This document shows, piece by piece, positions 33,530 through 45,558 of a DNA stretch of 64,000 nt. How positions within the stretch are numbered: position 1 is the stretch's first letter; each line of letters starts with the position of its first letter. Source of the DNA: Sphingomonas alba. Its GTDB lineage: Bacteria > Pseudomonadota > Alphaproteobacteria > Sphingomonadales > Sphingomonadaceae. Made by a program: the position numbers and the translations under genes. A model generated the notes under the pieces. It had not been told where the DNA came from. It made no database searches and saw only the letters and a list, made by a program, of their open reading frames with translations. The DNA lies in contig NZ_JAMGBD010000001.1 in the NCBI RefSeq assembly GCF_023516555.1, forward strand, positions 1,684,501-1,748,500, written 5' to 3'.

Positions 33530-33922
33530 CTAGTCGGCGGGCCCGATGCAAAAGGCCGCAAGCTTGTTGCCGTCGAGGTCGCGGAAATAGGCGCCGTAAA
33601 AGGCCTGCGGGCCTTCGTCGCCGCGCACTCCGGGAGCGCCCTCATCGCTGCCGCCCAGCTCCATTGCCTTGGCGTGGAAGGCATCAACGCGGGCGCGGCT
33701 GTCGCAGGCGATGGAGGTCATATTTCCATTGCCGACTGTCGCCGAATTGCCGTCATAAGGCTTGCAGACGGCGAGGCCGGGCTTGCCCATGCCGGTGCCG
33801 TACATGGTGAAGTTCGGGCCGAACTCCATGATGCGACCGGCGCCCAGCACCGGCATCAGCTGGTCGTAGAAGCCGCGCGCCTTCTCAAGGTCGTTGCTGC
33901 CGACCGTCACGTAACCAATCAT
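33530..33922 (-). CDS. VOC family (glyoxalase-fold) protein
   Basis: A 130-aa protein with one vicinal-oxygen-chelate domain: [20 protein letters not shown] at the start and YGAYFRDLDGNKLAAF at the end, the usual two half-modules. The metal ligands and substrate cannot be deduced. The ATG overlaps the stop of the DUF3617 lipoprotein gene (ATGA), so the pair forms an operon. Confidence 0.9.
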   Translation of the reverse strand: MIGYVTVGSNDLEKARGFYDQLMPVLGAGRIMEFGPNFTMYGTGMGKPGLAVCKPYDGNSATVGNGNMTSIACDSRARVDAFHAKAMELGGSDEGAPGVRGDEGPQAFYGAYFRDLDGNKLAAFCIGPAD

Positions 33923-34491
33923 GGCGCCTTCTCCTCCTGTTTCGCCGCGGCCAGTTGCTCTGCCGTGCAGGCGCCGGTGCGCTTGGCATCGACGCGCATC
34001 TTCATGACCATGTGCTCGCCTGGCTCCTTGCCCTCGTTGGTCATGGTCATGGCCATTTCGTAACTCTGCGGCTGATAGTTACCGGTCAGTTCCATGACCT
34101 GGTGGGCGTTCGGATGCTGGCAATCGAGCTTAAGGTCGATCTTGCCGCCGCCCCATTTGAAATGCTCGTAGCGGCAATTCTTGTCGGCGCCCGCGAAGAA
34201 GTCGGCGCGCGGGTTCTTGGCCTTGTCCTCGGTCAGGCAGACGTCATGGACCTGGGTCTTTCCCATCGCGCGGGCCATCATGTCCTTGGCCTCGGGCGGC
34301 ATTCCGGGCGCCTCCATCGAGACGAAGGTGACGGTCTGCTCCCAGGCGCCCGGGTCGATGAAGCTGTCGGCGGCGCCCTTGGCCTCCATCGTCTTTGCGA
34401 CCTCCGAGACTGAAGCGTTCTTCATCTCAACCTTGTCGCTGTCGCCGCAGGCGGTGAGCGCGAGCAGCGGGATGATCGACCAGAATTTCAT
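33919..34491 (-). CDS. DUF3617 lipoprotein
   Basis: A 190-aa precursor with a lipoprotein signal ([15 protein letters not shown]). The mature part matches DUF3617 proteins: [10 protein letters not shown] near the start, [20 protein letters not shown], and a Cys near the C-terminus. Function unknown. ATG 34491 has GAGGGGG upstream. Confidence 0.85.
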   Translation of the reverse strand: MKFWSIIPLLALTACGDSDKVEMKNASVSEVAKTMEAKGAADSFIDPGAWEQTVTFVSMEAPGMPPEAKDMMARAMGKTQVHDVCLTEDKAKNPRADFFAGADKNCRYEHFKWGGGKIDLKLDCQHPNAHQVMELTGNYQPQSYEMAMTMTNEGKEPGEHMVMKMRVDAKRTGACTAEQLAAAKQEEKAP

Positions 34492-34685
34492 GCGCGCCCC
34501 CTCGATGTTGCGGGCCGCCTCATAGGTCATTTGCGGCGGCGGGTCACTGCGCCGGGCTATTCTCCGCTTCCGGCGCCGCATTCGGAGCAGGCTCTTTCAG
34601 GCCATATGGCCGCCAGGCTGGGAGAGGCTCCTCCCTTTGGCCGCCGCGTTGCGCGGGCGCGCTCCGGCAACCATATGGCAAGGCG

Positions 34686-36875
<2,190 letters not shown>

Positions 36876-36985
36876 TCGTTGGACTCCCGAAACTTTGGGT
36901 TCAGCCAGAGGCAACCCAATGCCGTGCAGAATGTTTGGCTAGTAGTTCCACTCGGGGAATGCGCTGCAAACCCGGCGCAACATTC

Positions 36986-38272
36986 ATGAAAAAGCAGATT
37001 TCCATCACTCTCGGCGCACTGGCGTTCATCGCCTCCACGCCGGTCCTTTCACAGCCGCGCGGCGATGAGCCGGTGGCGGTTCCGCGGGCCATCAAGCAGG
37101 GCATCGACTTCGTCTATGTCGATCCGCAGCTGTCGACCGTCGCCAGGAAGCACCAGAGGTCGCAGAACTGGCTGGCGCGCCTGTTCAGTCCCAGCTCGGG
37201 CCGCCAGTCGCCGAACCCCGTCTTCTTCGACCTGCAGCGCGGCCTGCAACAATATGAAGCGAGCTACGGCCGCTTGCCGCAAACCAAGATCCCGGCTGGC
37301 GCTGCGCTGAAATCCGGATCGACCGGGAAACGCGTCCAGCTGCTGCGCACCCGGCTCGGCCTCCCGGCCTCGGGCGGCTTCGACCGCAACCTGCTCGACG
37401 CCGTCACCGCCTATCAGCGCGTCCACGGCCTCGGCACGCCCGACGGCATCGCCGGCAAGGGCACCATCGCCTCGCTGAACCGCGGCGCCAATTATTACGA
37501 ACGCAAGATCGCCATCAACATGGAGCGCGCCTATCGACTGCCGCAGACGCGAACCTTCGATCGCTATGTCGTCGTCGATTCAGGCTCCGCCAACACCTAT
37601 TTGTTCAGCCGGGACCGCGTCGCCGACAGCATGAAGGTCGTCGTCGGCATGGCCAAGACCAAGACGCCGATGATGGCGGTCATGATCCGCAATGCGAAAG
37701 CCAATCCCTACTGGAACGTCCCGCCGGAGTTGATCCGTTCGCTGACCGCCAAGCGGATCGGCGAACAGGGTCTCTCCTACCTCAAGGATTTCCATTACGA
37801 AGTCCTGTCCGACTGGACCGCCAATGCGCAGGTCATCGATCCGAGCACCGTCAACTGGAAGGCGATCGCCAGCGGCAAGCAGCAGCCGACGATCCTCGTC
37901 CGCCAGCTGCCGGGGCCATGGAATTCGATGCGCAACATGAAGTTCGAGATGAAGAACGACTTCGGCATCTACATGCACGACACGCCGCATGACGAGCTGT
38001 TCGCTGCGGCCGACCGGCATTTGAGCAATGGCTGCATCCGCCTTCAGGACTATCGCCGCTTCGCAGATTGGGTGTTCGGCTATGTGCCGGAGCCGCGTAC
38101 CAACCGCGAAGAGCGGTTCGAAGTCCCGCGGCCGGTACCGGTCTTCCTGACCTACTTGACGGTCGATGCCAGCAATGGCGGGATCAGCTTCCGTCCAGAC
38201 CCCTATGGCTGGGACGATCTGGCGATGCCGCAAATGTTCAACCCGGCAATGCAGGTGGCCTCGGTCAACTAA
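36986..38272 (+). CDS. YcbB-type L,D-transpeptidase with peptidoglycan-binding domain
   Basis: A 428-aa periplasmic enzyme. It has a signal peptide (about 1-22, MKKQISITLGALAFIAS), a scaffold region, a peptidoglycan-binding helical module (RVQLLRTRLGLPASGGFDRN and following, about 110-160) and a catalytic YkuD domain with HLSNGCIRLQDY carrying the Cys nucleophile. It should form 3-3 cross-links. It is a paralogue of the enzyme at 8681. ATG 36986 gives the signal peptide; ribosome-binding is weak. Confidence 0.9.
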   Translation: MKKQISITLGALAFIASTPVLSQPRGDEPVAVPRAIKQGIDFVYVDPQLSTVARKHQRSQNWLARLFSPSSGRQSPNPVFFDLQRGLQQYEASYGRLPQTKIPAGAALKSGSTGKRVQLLRTRLGLPASGGFDRNLLDAVTAYQRVHGLGTPDGIAGKGTIASLNRGANYYERKIAINMERAYRLPQTRTFDRYVVVDSGSANTYLFSRDRVADSMKVVVGMAKTKTPMMAVMIRNAKANPYWNVPPELIRSLTAKRIGEQGLSYLKDFHYEVLSDWTANAQVIDPSTVNWKAIASGKQQPTILVRQLPGPWNSMRNMKFEMKNDFGIYMHDTPHDELFAAADRHLSNGCIRLQDYRRFADWVFGYVPEPRTNREERFEVPRPVPVFLTYLTVDASNGGISFRPDPYGWDDLAMPQMFNPAMQVASVN

Positions 38273-38335
38273 GCCGGCCTGCCGTTCATCGACAGGGACT
38301 TGCCAAGACACGCCGGGCATTGATCATGCGCCGGC

Positions 38336-38695
38336 GTGTCCGCCGCACTGTTCCTTTTCGCTCTGGCGTCCTCGTCGCCCGACATCGGCGGCGAGGCGAC
38401 CCGCGAAGTCCTGCGGCAGAATTGCGTGCCCGTGGACAAGGACGAAATCCTGGTCTGCGGCTCGCGACGTCCCAACGAGAAATATCGCATGCCCGGCCGT
38501 GATGGGCCCTTCGATCCCGCCGGCGAGACCATGAGCGTGATGCGCGAGCGGCAAAGCTGGGTCGAGGAAGGCGACACGGGCGTCCAATCGTGCAGCGCCG
38601 TCGGCCCAGGCGGCTGGACCGGTTGCATGGTAAAGTCATGGAAGCAGGAACGCGACCAGACGGCCTGGGGCAAGAACGTCCCGAAGAAGTGGTAG
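38336..38695 (+). CDS. Small exported protein, unknown function
   Basis: A 119-aa protein starting at GTG 38336, with a short hydrophobic N-terminus (MSAALFLFALASSS) that may be a signal peptide. The mature part has four Cys residues and RRPNEKYRMPGRDGPFDP, a segment I have seen in small exported sphingomonad proteins. No named family. An in-frame stop 15 bp upstream limits the start. Confidence 0.6.
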   Translation: MSAALFLFALASSSPDIGGEATREVLRQNCVPVDKDEILVCGSRRPNEKYRMPGRDGPFDPAGETMSVMRERQSWVEEGDTGVQSCSAVGPGGWTGCMVKSWKQERDQTAWGKNVPKKW

Positions 38696-38777
38696 CCCGT
38701 CGATCCGTCGAAGGCCCCTTGTCCTCCTCGCAATGAACGGCATGGTTCGCGCCAATTGCGAATCGGGGAGGAAGTCG

Positions 38778-40274
38778 ATGAAGTCAGCTGTGTCGTTTGC
38801 CTTGGCACTTGCGCTCGCTGTCACCGCAGCGCCGGTCCTGGCCCAGGACAAAAGCGACAAGGACGCGCCGGCCGAGAAGGTCGTGCCGCAGGTCGTCACG
38901 ACCCGGCACAGCGGCGTCTTTGGCGGGCAGAAGGTCAACTATACCGCGACCATCGGCGAGACGATCCTCAGCGCCGAGGACGGCACGCAGAAGGCGGCGG
39001 TCGTCACCACGGCCTATATCAAGGAACCGCGCGACCCGAACCGCCCGGTCACCTTTCTGTTCAACGGTGGCCCAGGCTCGGGCTCAGTCTGGCTGATGAT
39101 GGGTGCTTTCGGGCCGATGCGGGTCGCGATTCCCTCCGATGCCCGCGACGACGGCAGCCCGCCTTATCCGATCGTTCCGAACCCTGACTGCCTGCTCGAT
39201 GTCACCGACATCGTCTTCATCGACCCGCCTGGCACCGGCTTCTCGCATTTGATCGGAAAGACCGAGGGCAAGGAATATTACGGCGTCACCGCCGACGCCA
39301 AAGCGGTCGCCGAAGTCATCCGCCGCTGGCTCGGCGACAATGGTCGGTGGAACAGCCCGAAATATCTGGGCGGCGAAAGCTACGGGACGACCCGCTCGGC
39401 GGCGGTTGCTAATCAGCTCGTCAACACGACCTACAACGACGTTGCGCTGAACGGCATCATCCTGATGTCGACGGTGCTGGACTTCGCCGCCGGTGCCGAC
39501 ACCGCGGGCAATGAGCTGAGCTACATCACCAACCTGCCGTCGATGGCGGCGACCGCTTTCTATCACGGCAAGACCAGCTCACCGTCGGTCGAGCAGATCG
39601 TCGAGGAAGCGCGCCAGTGGGCGATGGGCCCCTATGCGGCGGCCTTGTTCAAGGGGCAGAAATTGTCGCCGGAAGAGCGGGCAAGCATCCGCAAGCAGCT
39701 GTCGCATTTCACCGGGCTCAGCGAGACCTATCTCGAGAGCGCCGACCTGCGGGTGACTCCGGACCGCTTCTACAAGGAATTGCTGCGTGACCGGGGTGTG
39801 ACCGTCGGCCGGCTCGATTCCCGCTACACCGGCAAGGACTACGACAGCGCCGGCGAAAGCCCGGACAATGATCCGAGCTTCTACGGAATCGACGCCGCTT
39901 ACACCGCCGCGGTCAACAGCTGGGAGCGGGACTCGCTCGGCTTCAAGACCAACCGCGAATATCAGTCGATCAGCGGCATCGGCCGCGACTGGGACTGGCG
40001 GATCGGCGGCCGCGACGCCAACGCCTATCTCAACGTCGCGCCCTATCTCGGCCAGGCCTTGCGCGAGGATTCACAGCTGCGGATTTTCGTCGGCCAGGGC
40101 TATTATGACTTCGCCACGCCCTTCTTTGCGACCGAATATGCCTTGTCGCGGACGGGCATCCCGCAGGACCGCATCCAGTTCCATTACTATCACGCCGGGC
40201 ACATGATGTACGTCCGCGACGAAGACCGCCACAAGCTGGCAGCCGACGTCCGCGAGTTCATCCGCGCGAGGTAA
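38778..40274 (+). CDS. Serine carboxypeptidase (S10 family)
   Basis: A 498-aa exported peptidase. It has a signal peptide (about 1-23, ending PVLAQ) and an alpha/beta-hydrolase fold with FLFNGGPGSGS (oxyanion region), IDPPGTGFS, GGESYGTTR with the nucleophilic Ser, a late Asp in GQGYYDFATP, and HAGHMMYVR with the catalytic His. It probably trims C-terminal residues of peptides in the periplasm. ATG 38778 has GGGGAGG upstream. Confidence 0.92.
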   Translation: MKSAVSFALALALAVTAAPVLAQDKSDKDAPAEKVVPQVVTTRHSGVFGGQKVNYTATIGETILSAEDGTQKAAVVTTAYIKEPRDPNRPVTFLFNGGPGSGSVWLMMGAFGPMRVAIPSDARDDGSPPYPIVPNPDCLLDVTDIVFIDPPGTGFSHLIGKTEGKEYYGVTADAKAVAEVIRRWLGDNGRWNSPKYLGGESYGTTRSAAVANQLVNTTYNDVALNGIILMSTVLDFAAGADTAGNELSYITNLPSMAATAFYHGKTSSPSVEQIVEEARQWAMGPYAAALFKGQKLSPEERASIRKQLSHFTGLSETYLESADLRVTPDRFYKELLRDRGVTVGRLDSRYTGKDYDSAGESPDNDPSFYGIDAAYTAAVNSWERDSLGFKTNREYQSISGIGRDWDWRIGGRDANAYLNVAPYLGQALREDSQLRIFVGQGYYDFATPFFATEYALSRTGIPQDRIQFHYYHAGHMMYVRDEDRHKLAADVREFIRAR

Positions 40275-40286
40275 AGATGGCGGCCG

Positions 40287-40727
40287 TCAGGCCCGCGACA
40301 GCTTCTTTTTGCAGTCGAGGATGAGCTCGGCCAATGCTTCCGACGAGACGGCCTTGGCTGCCTTGCGGAACGAAAACCATTTGCGCTTGCGCTCGAGCCG
40401 CTCCGGCCAGTTGGCCCGTACCTTGGTCACCGCCAGCGGATGGACCACGATCTTGATAGCGCGGCGGCCGCGCGGGACCTGCGATTTGATATAGTCGAAG
40501 CTGCCGATGGGCCGCCTGTCGACTCGACCTTCGACGCCGCCCTCCTCGAACGCCTCGATGGCGGCGGCTTCCGCCAGGCTGTGGCCGCGCATCGGCCAGC
40601 CCTTGGGCAAGAGCCATTGCTGCGTGTCACGGCTAGTCACGAGGAGAATTTCAAGGCGGCCGTTTGCGCGCGTCCGCCAAGGAAGGGCAGCGGTTTGAAT
40701 CTGCGTTCCCTTTTTCGTCGTTTGCAT
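40287..40727 (-). CDS. Nudix hydrolase
   Basis: A 146-aa protein with a Nudix box: LPKGWPMRGHSLAEAAAIEA followed by FEEGGV. The first Arg of the usual REUXEE is Ile here, a variation I associate with alphaproteobacterial members; the metal-binding Glu pair is kept. It resembles diadenosine- or diphosphoinositol-polyphosphate hydrolases, so a nucleotide or polyphosphate substrate is plausible. It is divergent from a CYTH-CHAD gene, itself linked to polyphosphate. ATG 40727 has AGGA upstream. Confidence 0.88.
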   Translation of the reverse strand: MQTTKKGTQIQTAALPWRTRANGRLEILLVTSRDTQQWLLPKGWPMRGHSLAEAAAIEAFEEGGVEGRVDRRPIGSFDYIKSQVPRGRRAIKIVVHPLAVTKVRANWPERLERKRKWFSFRKAAKAVSSEALAELILDCKKKLSRA

Positions 40728-40831
40728 GTTGTCCTGAACCATGCCGACGATCCTTCTCACCGCGACTTTCGCTCCGCAAAAGCCGTGGCGCAAGGGGGTG
40801 CTCGGACGGAATTTCGGCTATCAGGCGCGCC

Positions 40832-42280
40832 ATGAGCCTGGAGATGGAGCTCAAACTTGAGGTGGCGCCCGAGTTTTCGGACAAGCTTCGGGCGCTCCCG
40901 CTCCTGCGGCGGGTGGAGCCAGACGTCGCCTGCCAGGCGTCCGTCTATTTCGATACTCGCAGGAAGAGGCTCCGCCGCCATGGCTGGACCCTGCGCGTGC
41001 GCGAATCGCGCGGCCGTTTCGTGCAGACGATCAAGCGTTCCGAGTTCTCGGCCGGCCTCTTCGAACGGGAAGAGTGGGAGGAGGTCGTCCACGGCCTTCG
41101 ACCCGATTCCGATGCTATCGCCTGGACCCCGCTCGCCGCACTTTTGAGTACGCATCAGCTCCGACGCCTGGCCCCGGTTGTCACGGTCGAGGTGGAACGA
41201 TCGACCTGGCTGATTCCCGCCGGCAAGGGGCTGGTCGAGGTGGCGTTCGACGAAGGCCAGGTCCGAGCGGGCGGGGCCCACGACGATTTTCACGAGATCG
41301 AACTGGAGCTGAAGCGAGGCGAAGTCGGCGACTTGTCCGCAATTGCCAGGAGCATCGGCCGCCGCATCCCCGTCCGCCTCGGCGTGCAATCCAAGGCCGA
41401 ACGCGGGATCGCCCTCGCCAAGCGCAAATCATGCAAGGCATTCAAGGCAGACCCGATCGTCGTCGATGAGGATATGACGGTAGCCGACGGCGTCGCCACC
41501 ATCCTCTCCTCGTGCATCAAGCAGTTCCGGCTGAACGAGCCGCTGATCGGCGCTGACCGGGACCCGGAAGCGCTGCACCAGTCGCGGGTCGCGATACGCC
41601 GGCTTCGGGCTGCCTTGTCTTTGTTCAAGCCGGCCATGGAGGACGAGGAATCCGTTCGGCTGCGTGCCGCGCTCGGGGACTTCACCAATCGGCTCGGACC
41701 CGCGCGGGACCTGGACGTGATGCTTTTCGCCGTCCCGCCCGCCGAACGGCGGCGGCCGGTGATGGAGCGCAAGCGCGAGCGCGCATACGCAGCAATCGCT
41801 CGAATGCTAGCCTCCGCCCGTTTTCGCAGCTGGATGCTCGAATTCGTCATCTGGACCCATGCCGGGGCGTGGCGAAATGGGAAGAGGGCGCAGCAGCCGC
41901 TGATGACGTTCGCGCTCAAGCGGCTCGATCGGCTGTGGCGCGCTATCCAGGGCGGCGCCGAGGCCTTCGATACTTTGTCGGTTACTGAGCGGCACCAATT
42001 GCGGATCGATGGCAAGAAGATGCGCTACTCCCTCGAGTTCCTAGAGGCGGCCTTAGGCCGGCACAGCAGCCAGAGACGGTTCGCGAAGGCAGTCGAGAAT
42101 TTGCAGGAAACGCTCGGCGTGTTGAACGACCTCGCGACGGCGCGTGCGCTTTCACCGACAAGGAAGGTGCGCCAACCACCCGACGAGTTCGCCCCCGACG
42201 AAGAACAATTGCTGCAGGCTAGTCGCCGGCACCTGCGCGCTCTGCTCAGAACCGGCGCCTATTGGAAACAAGAATTCTGA
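40832..42280 (+). CDS. CYTH-CHAD domain protein
   Basis: A 482-aa cytosolic protein. The N-terminal CYTH triphosphate-tunnel domain (about 1-205) starts with EMELKLE, the ExExK signature, and contains basic strands that bind triphosphate and metal. The C-terminal CHAD domain (about 225-480) is helical with conserved His/Arg faces (ALHQSRVAIRRLRAAL). CYTH members hydrolyse triphosphates and CHAD domains bind inorganic polyphosphate, so a role in polyphosphate metabolism is likely. ATG 40832 fits the ExExK position. Confidence 0.93.
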   Translation: MSLEMELKLEVAPEFSDKLRALPLLRRVEPDVACQASVYFDTRRKRLRRHGWTLRVRESRGRFVQTIKRSEFSAGLFEREEWEEVVHGLRPDSDAIAWTPLAALLSTHQLRRLAPVVTVEVERSTWLIPAGKGLVEVAFDEGQVRAGGAHDDFHEIELELKRGEVGDLSAIARSIGRRIPVRLGVQSKAERGIALAKRKSCKAFKADPIVVDEDMTVADGVATILSSCIKQFRLNEPLIGADRDPEALHQSRVAIRRLRAALSLFKPAMEDEESVRLRAALGDFTNRLGPARDLDVMLFAVPPAERRRPVMERKRERAYAAIARMLASARFRSWMLEFVIWTHAGAWRNGKRAQQPLMTFALKRLDRLWRAIQGGAEAFDTLSVTERHQLRIDGKKMRYSLEFLEAALGRHSSQRRFAKAVENLQETLGVLNDLATARALSPTRKVRQPPDEFAPDEEQLLQASRRHLRALLRTGAYWKQEF

Positions 42281-42287
42281 AGCGCGG

Positions 42288-44624
42288 TCAGGCCGACTTG
42301 CGCTGGGTGCCGAGGCCGACAACCATCTGGTTGGCGCGCTCGTAGGGCAAAGGCTTGCCGAACAGATAGCCCTGGATGGTGTCGACGCCGAGGTCGCGCA
42401 TGCGCTCGAAATCCTCGGCGGTTTCGACGCCTTCCGCCGTCACGTTCATGCGGAAGCTCTTGGCGAGCTGGACGATCGACTGGATGATGGCGACGTTTTC
42501 GGGCCGCGTGCCGGCCTCGCGGACGAAGCTGCCGTCGATCTTCAGTTTGTGGAAGACGGCTTTGTTGAGGTAGCCGATCGACGAATAGCCGGTGCCGAAA
42601 TCGTCGAGCGCGATGCCGACGCCGAGCTGGCGCAGGCGCTTCAGCACATCGAGCGTCTGGTTGGTGTCGCCCAGGAAGACGCCTTCGGTGACTTCCAGCT
42701 CCAGCCGGTTGCCGGCCAGCTTGTAGCGCGACAGCGCCTGGCTGACGATGTTGGGCAGCGCCGGCATGATGATTTGCTTCGGGCTGATGTTGATTGCGAC
42801 CGTGATCGGCTCCGGCCAGGTCGCAGCGGCGCGGCAGGCCTCGTCGATCACCCATTCGCCGATGGCCACCATCAGGCCGGTTTCCTCGGCAACCGGGATG
42901 AAAACCGGCGGCGGCACAAAGCCGCGCTGCGGGTGGTTCCAGCGGATGAGCGCCTCGAAGCCGGTCAGCTTCTGCGTCTTGGCGCTGACCAAAGGCTGGA
43001 AAACCAGGTGGAATTGCTTGGCGGCAATGGCCTGGCGGAGGTCCCCCTCCAGCCGCACACGGTCGTCCTGCTCGGTCTGCAGCTCAGACGAGAAGTAACG
43101 GGCGACACCGCGGCCGGCGTCCTTCGCCTGGTAGAGAGCGAGGTCGGCCTTGAGGATCAAATCGTCGACGGTGGCGCCGTCGATGGGTCCGAAGGCGCAG
43201 CCGACGGAGACTCCGATGCGGATCTCGGTGCCGTCGATCATGTAGGGCTCGGCGATCGACTTGATGATCGCCTCGGCCAGCATCTCGACCTTCTTGCGGC
43301 TCTGTGCATCGACGACGACGATGGCGAATTCGTCGCCGCCCATGCGGCCCACATGCCCGTCGCTGCCGACCTGTTCGCACAGGCGCTTGGCCACCGACTG
43401 CAGGACGGCGTCACCCTTCGGGTGGCCGAAGGTGTCGTTGACCGGCTTGAAGCCGTCGAGGTCGAGGAACATGATCGCGCAAGGCACATTGCTGACCGTC
43501 GCCTGGCGCAGGGACTCGCCCAGGAGCTGGCGGACGCGACCGCGGTTGGGCAGGCCGGAAAGCACGTCCATGTTGGCGAGATGGGTCAGCCGCTCCTGCG
43601 TCTGGCGGATTTCGGTGATGTCCGAGCCGACCCCGCGGAATCCTTCGAAGCGGCCGGCGGTGTCGATGATCGGGTCGCCGGCGATGGAAATCCAGCGCGG
43701 GCCGCGCGGCGTACCAAGCTCCATCTCCAGATTATTGAACGGAGCCTTCTCAAGCAGGATTCGGCCGAGCTCGGCATGGCCGCCGAGCAGCGACGGCAGC
43801 GAGTGGCCGAGGAGCGCGCTGGCGGGACGGCCCAGCAGGGCGGTCATGCGCGAGCTGATGTAGGTGACGCGATTTTCGCCATCGACCTGCCACAGCCAGC
43901 CCACGCCGCGCTGCTCATATTCCTGCAGCAGCAGCGATGCGCTCTCACTGGCCGAACCCATGTCGGCGTTGGTCTTCAGCTGGCCGAATGCCCAGCGGGC
44001 GACCGTGAAGACGCCGACCGTGGCGACACCGAGCGTAAACAGGATGTCGAGCGTGTGCAGGAAAGGCACCTGCTTGCGGGCAAGGAACAAGGCGAAGCAA
44101 ACCGCGGCCGTGAAGCTGGCGATCCAGGCGGTAACGCAGGCGGGCATCACGACGAGGCCGAGCGCTGCAACGCCGAGGCCGGCGATCAGGGAGGCGGTGA
44201 TAATCTGGCTGCCGGGCTCAAGCCATGGAAAGACGTAGAGCGGCAGGCTGAGCCACAAGGATGCGCGCACGACGACCTCGCCGACCAGGAACCATTCCGG
44301 CACCGGGCGGCCCGAACGGCCGACATGAGTGATGGCCTGCGTCCGGGCGACATGCATCGCCCCGAAATTGACGAGGCCGACGAGGCCTGCCCATCCAAGC
44401 AGCCACTGTGCCGGCACGTGCAGCCAAAGCTCGGCGACGATGAGCAGTGCCGCCACGGTGTTGGCGGCGGCGAAGAAGGGCGCGAGCTGGGCGCGGGAGA
44501 TCAGCTGGACGTCGCGCAGGGGCGAGCTTCCCTCACTCTGCGCACCGGCAGTGAGAGCGAGCGATTCGCCGCCCGGCAGGCGGGCTGAAACCATGCGTTT
44601 GTAACGGTCAGGCGCCTCGTACAT
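42288..44624 (-). CDS. Membrane GGDEF-EAL protein with PAS domain
   Basis: A 778-aa c-di-GMP enzyme. About five or six membrane helices lie between residues 45 and 215, followed by a PAS-like sensor (about 240-345), a GGDEF domain (about 350-510, intact GGDEF in RMGGDEFAIVV) and an EAL domain (about 530-770, with EALIRW, DDFGTGYSS and EGVET). Both catalytic motifs look intact, so it may make or degrade c-di-GMP depending on signal. The start is ATG 44624 with AGGA upstream. The PilZ proteins at 10231 and 10569 are possible receivers. Confidence 0.94.
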   Translation of the reverse strand: MYEAPDRYKRMVSARLPGGESLALTAGAQSEGSSPLRDVQLISRAQLAPFFAAANTVAALLIVAELWLHVPAQWLLGWAGLVGLVNFGAMHVARTQAITHVGRSGRPVPEWFLVGEVVVRASLWLSLPLYVFPWLEPGSQIITASLIAGLGVAALGLVVMPACVTAWIASFTAAVCFALFLARKQVPFLHTLDILFTLGVATVGVFTVARWAFGQLKTNADMGSASESASLLLQEYEQRGVGWLWQVDGENRVTYISSRMTALLGRPASALLGHSLPSLLGGHAELGRILLEKAPFNNLEMELGTPRGPRWISIAGDPIIDTAGRFEGFRGVGSDITEIRQTQERLTHLANMDVLSGLPNRGRVRQLLGESLRQATVSNVPCAIMFLDLDGFKPVNDTFGHPKGDAVLQSVAKRLCEQVGSDGHVGRMGGDEFAIVVVDAQSRKKVEMLAEAIIKSIAEPYMIDGTEIRIGVSVGCAFGPIDGATVDDLILKADLALYQAKDAGRGVARYFSSELQTEQDDRVRLEGDLRQAIAAKQFHLVFQPLVSAKTQKLTGFEALIRWNHPQRGFVPPPVFIPVAEETGLMVAIGEWVIDEACRAAATWPEPITVAINISPKQIIMPALPNIVSQALSRYKLAGNRLELEVTEGVFLGDTNQTLDVLKRLRQLGVGIALDDFGTGYSSIGYLNKAVFHKLKIDGSFVREAGTRPENVAIIQSIVQLAKSFRMNVTAEGVETAEDFERMRDLGVDTIQGYLFGKPLPYERANQMVVGLGTQRKSA

Positions 44625-44860
44625 CCCGGATCCTGCAATCTTGAGCCGGACGGAGGTAGCTGAAGAGGGTTTAAGGGCGGTTAAAACTTGCCTCAGGCGG
44701 ACGAATTCCGACGTCGGCGGATTTACTGGCCGCGAGAGCGATTTTTCCGCCAGGTGGCGAGCCGGATCAGTATGAAGACCGTCGGCGGGAAGAAACCGGC
44801 CACTGGGCGTTCTTGCGATGTAATGAATCGACGAAAAATGGAGCGCTTAACCGCAAGCGT
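44625..44860. other. Intergenic region upstream of the GGDEF-EAL gene
   Basis: About 235 bp with no supported gene. A TTTAA-N6-TTAAA-type palindrome lies near 44668-44686, about 45-60 bp before the GGDEF-EAL ATG, and may be a regulator site. Confidence 0.4.
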
Positions 44861-45556
44861 TCAGGGGCCTTTGCCTGGCGGGTCAATGGCTTGGCGGCGT
44901 TGGAGCGCCCGGGCCGCGAGCGAACAGCCCAAAGCCCAGGCGGCGCCGACGCACCAGCCTGCAGCGACGTCGCTTGGCCAGTGAACGCCGAGATACACAC
45001 GCGAGAAGCCGACGATCATAGTGAGAGCGATGGCCGCCGCGAGCAGGAAGATGCGGACGGAATGGCGCTTCTCCGCCCGCGCCAGCAGCCCGCCAAGCGT
45101 GAGATAAACGATGGCCGAGTTCATCGCATGACCGCTCGGGAAGCTGGTCGTCTGGACCTGGACGAGATGCGCGACCAGTTCCGGCCGCGGACGGGCGAAC
45201 AGGTCCTTCAGGATGCCGTTCAAGGCCATGCCCAGCGCGATGGAGGCGAACAGGAATCCGGCCGTCTTGGCGCGCCGGGCAGCCAGTAAATAGCCGGTCG
45301 CAAGCAGGGTCACGAGCCACAGCACCGGGGCGCCGCCCAGCGCCGTCAGCTGCAGCATGATATTCGAAAGCCAAGGCGGCCCGACGGGCACAGAAGGGTC
45401 GCTGGCCCGAAGCGCCAGCATGAGCGTCTTGTCGATCGGCAGCGTCTCGCCCTCGCTCATCTCCCAGGCGAGCCGCAGGAACAGGAACAGCAGCAGCGCG
45501 AGCGCGAGGAAGGCCGTGAGGATACGGCCGTCCGTACGCAGTCGCGGCAGGCGCAT
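44861..45556 (-). CDS. PAP2 family phosphatase
   Basis: A 231-aa membrane protein with about six helices. It has the three acid-phosphatase motifs: KDLFARPRPE, SFPSGHAMNS and SRVYLGVHWPSD, with catalytic His residues. Likely substrates are undecaprenyl pyrophosphate or another lipid phosphate. ATG 45556 lies 2 bp after the stop of the M1 peptidase gene, so the two are co-transcribed. Confidence 0.92.
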   Translation of the reverse strand: MRLPRLRTDGRILTAFLALALLLFLFLRLAWEMSEGETLPIDKTLMLALRASDPSVPVGPPWLSNIMLQLTALGGAPVLWLVTLLATGYLLAARRAKTAGFLFASIALGMALNGILKDLFARPRPELVAHLVQVQTTSFPSGHAMNSAIVYLTLGGLLARAEKRHSVRIFLLAAAIALTMIVGFSRVYLGVHWPSDVAAGWCVGAAWALGCSLAARALQRRQAIDPPGKGP

Positions 45557-45558
45557 GA

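Noticed and set aside
34492-34685. SOS box upstream of uvrB
   Set aside because: No GTTC-N7-GTTC or GAAC-N7-GAAC pattern was found in the gap.
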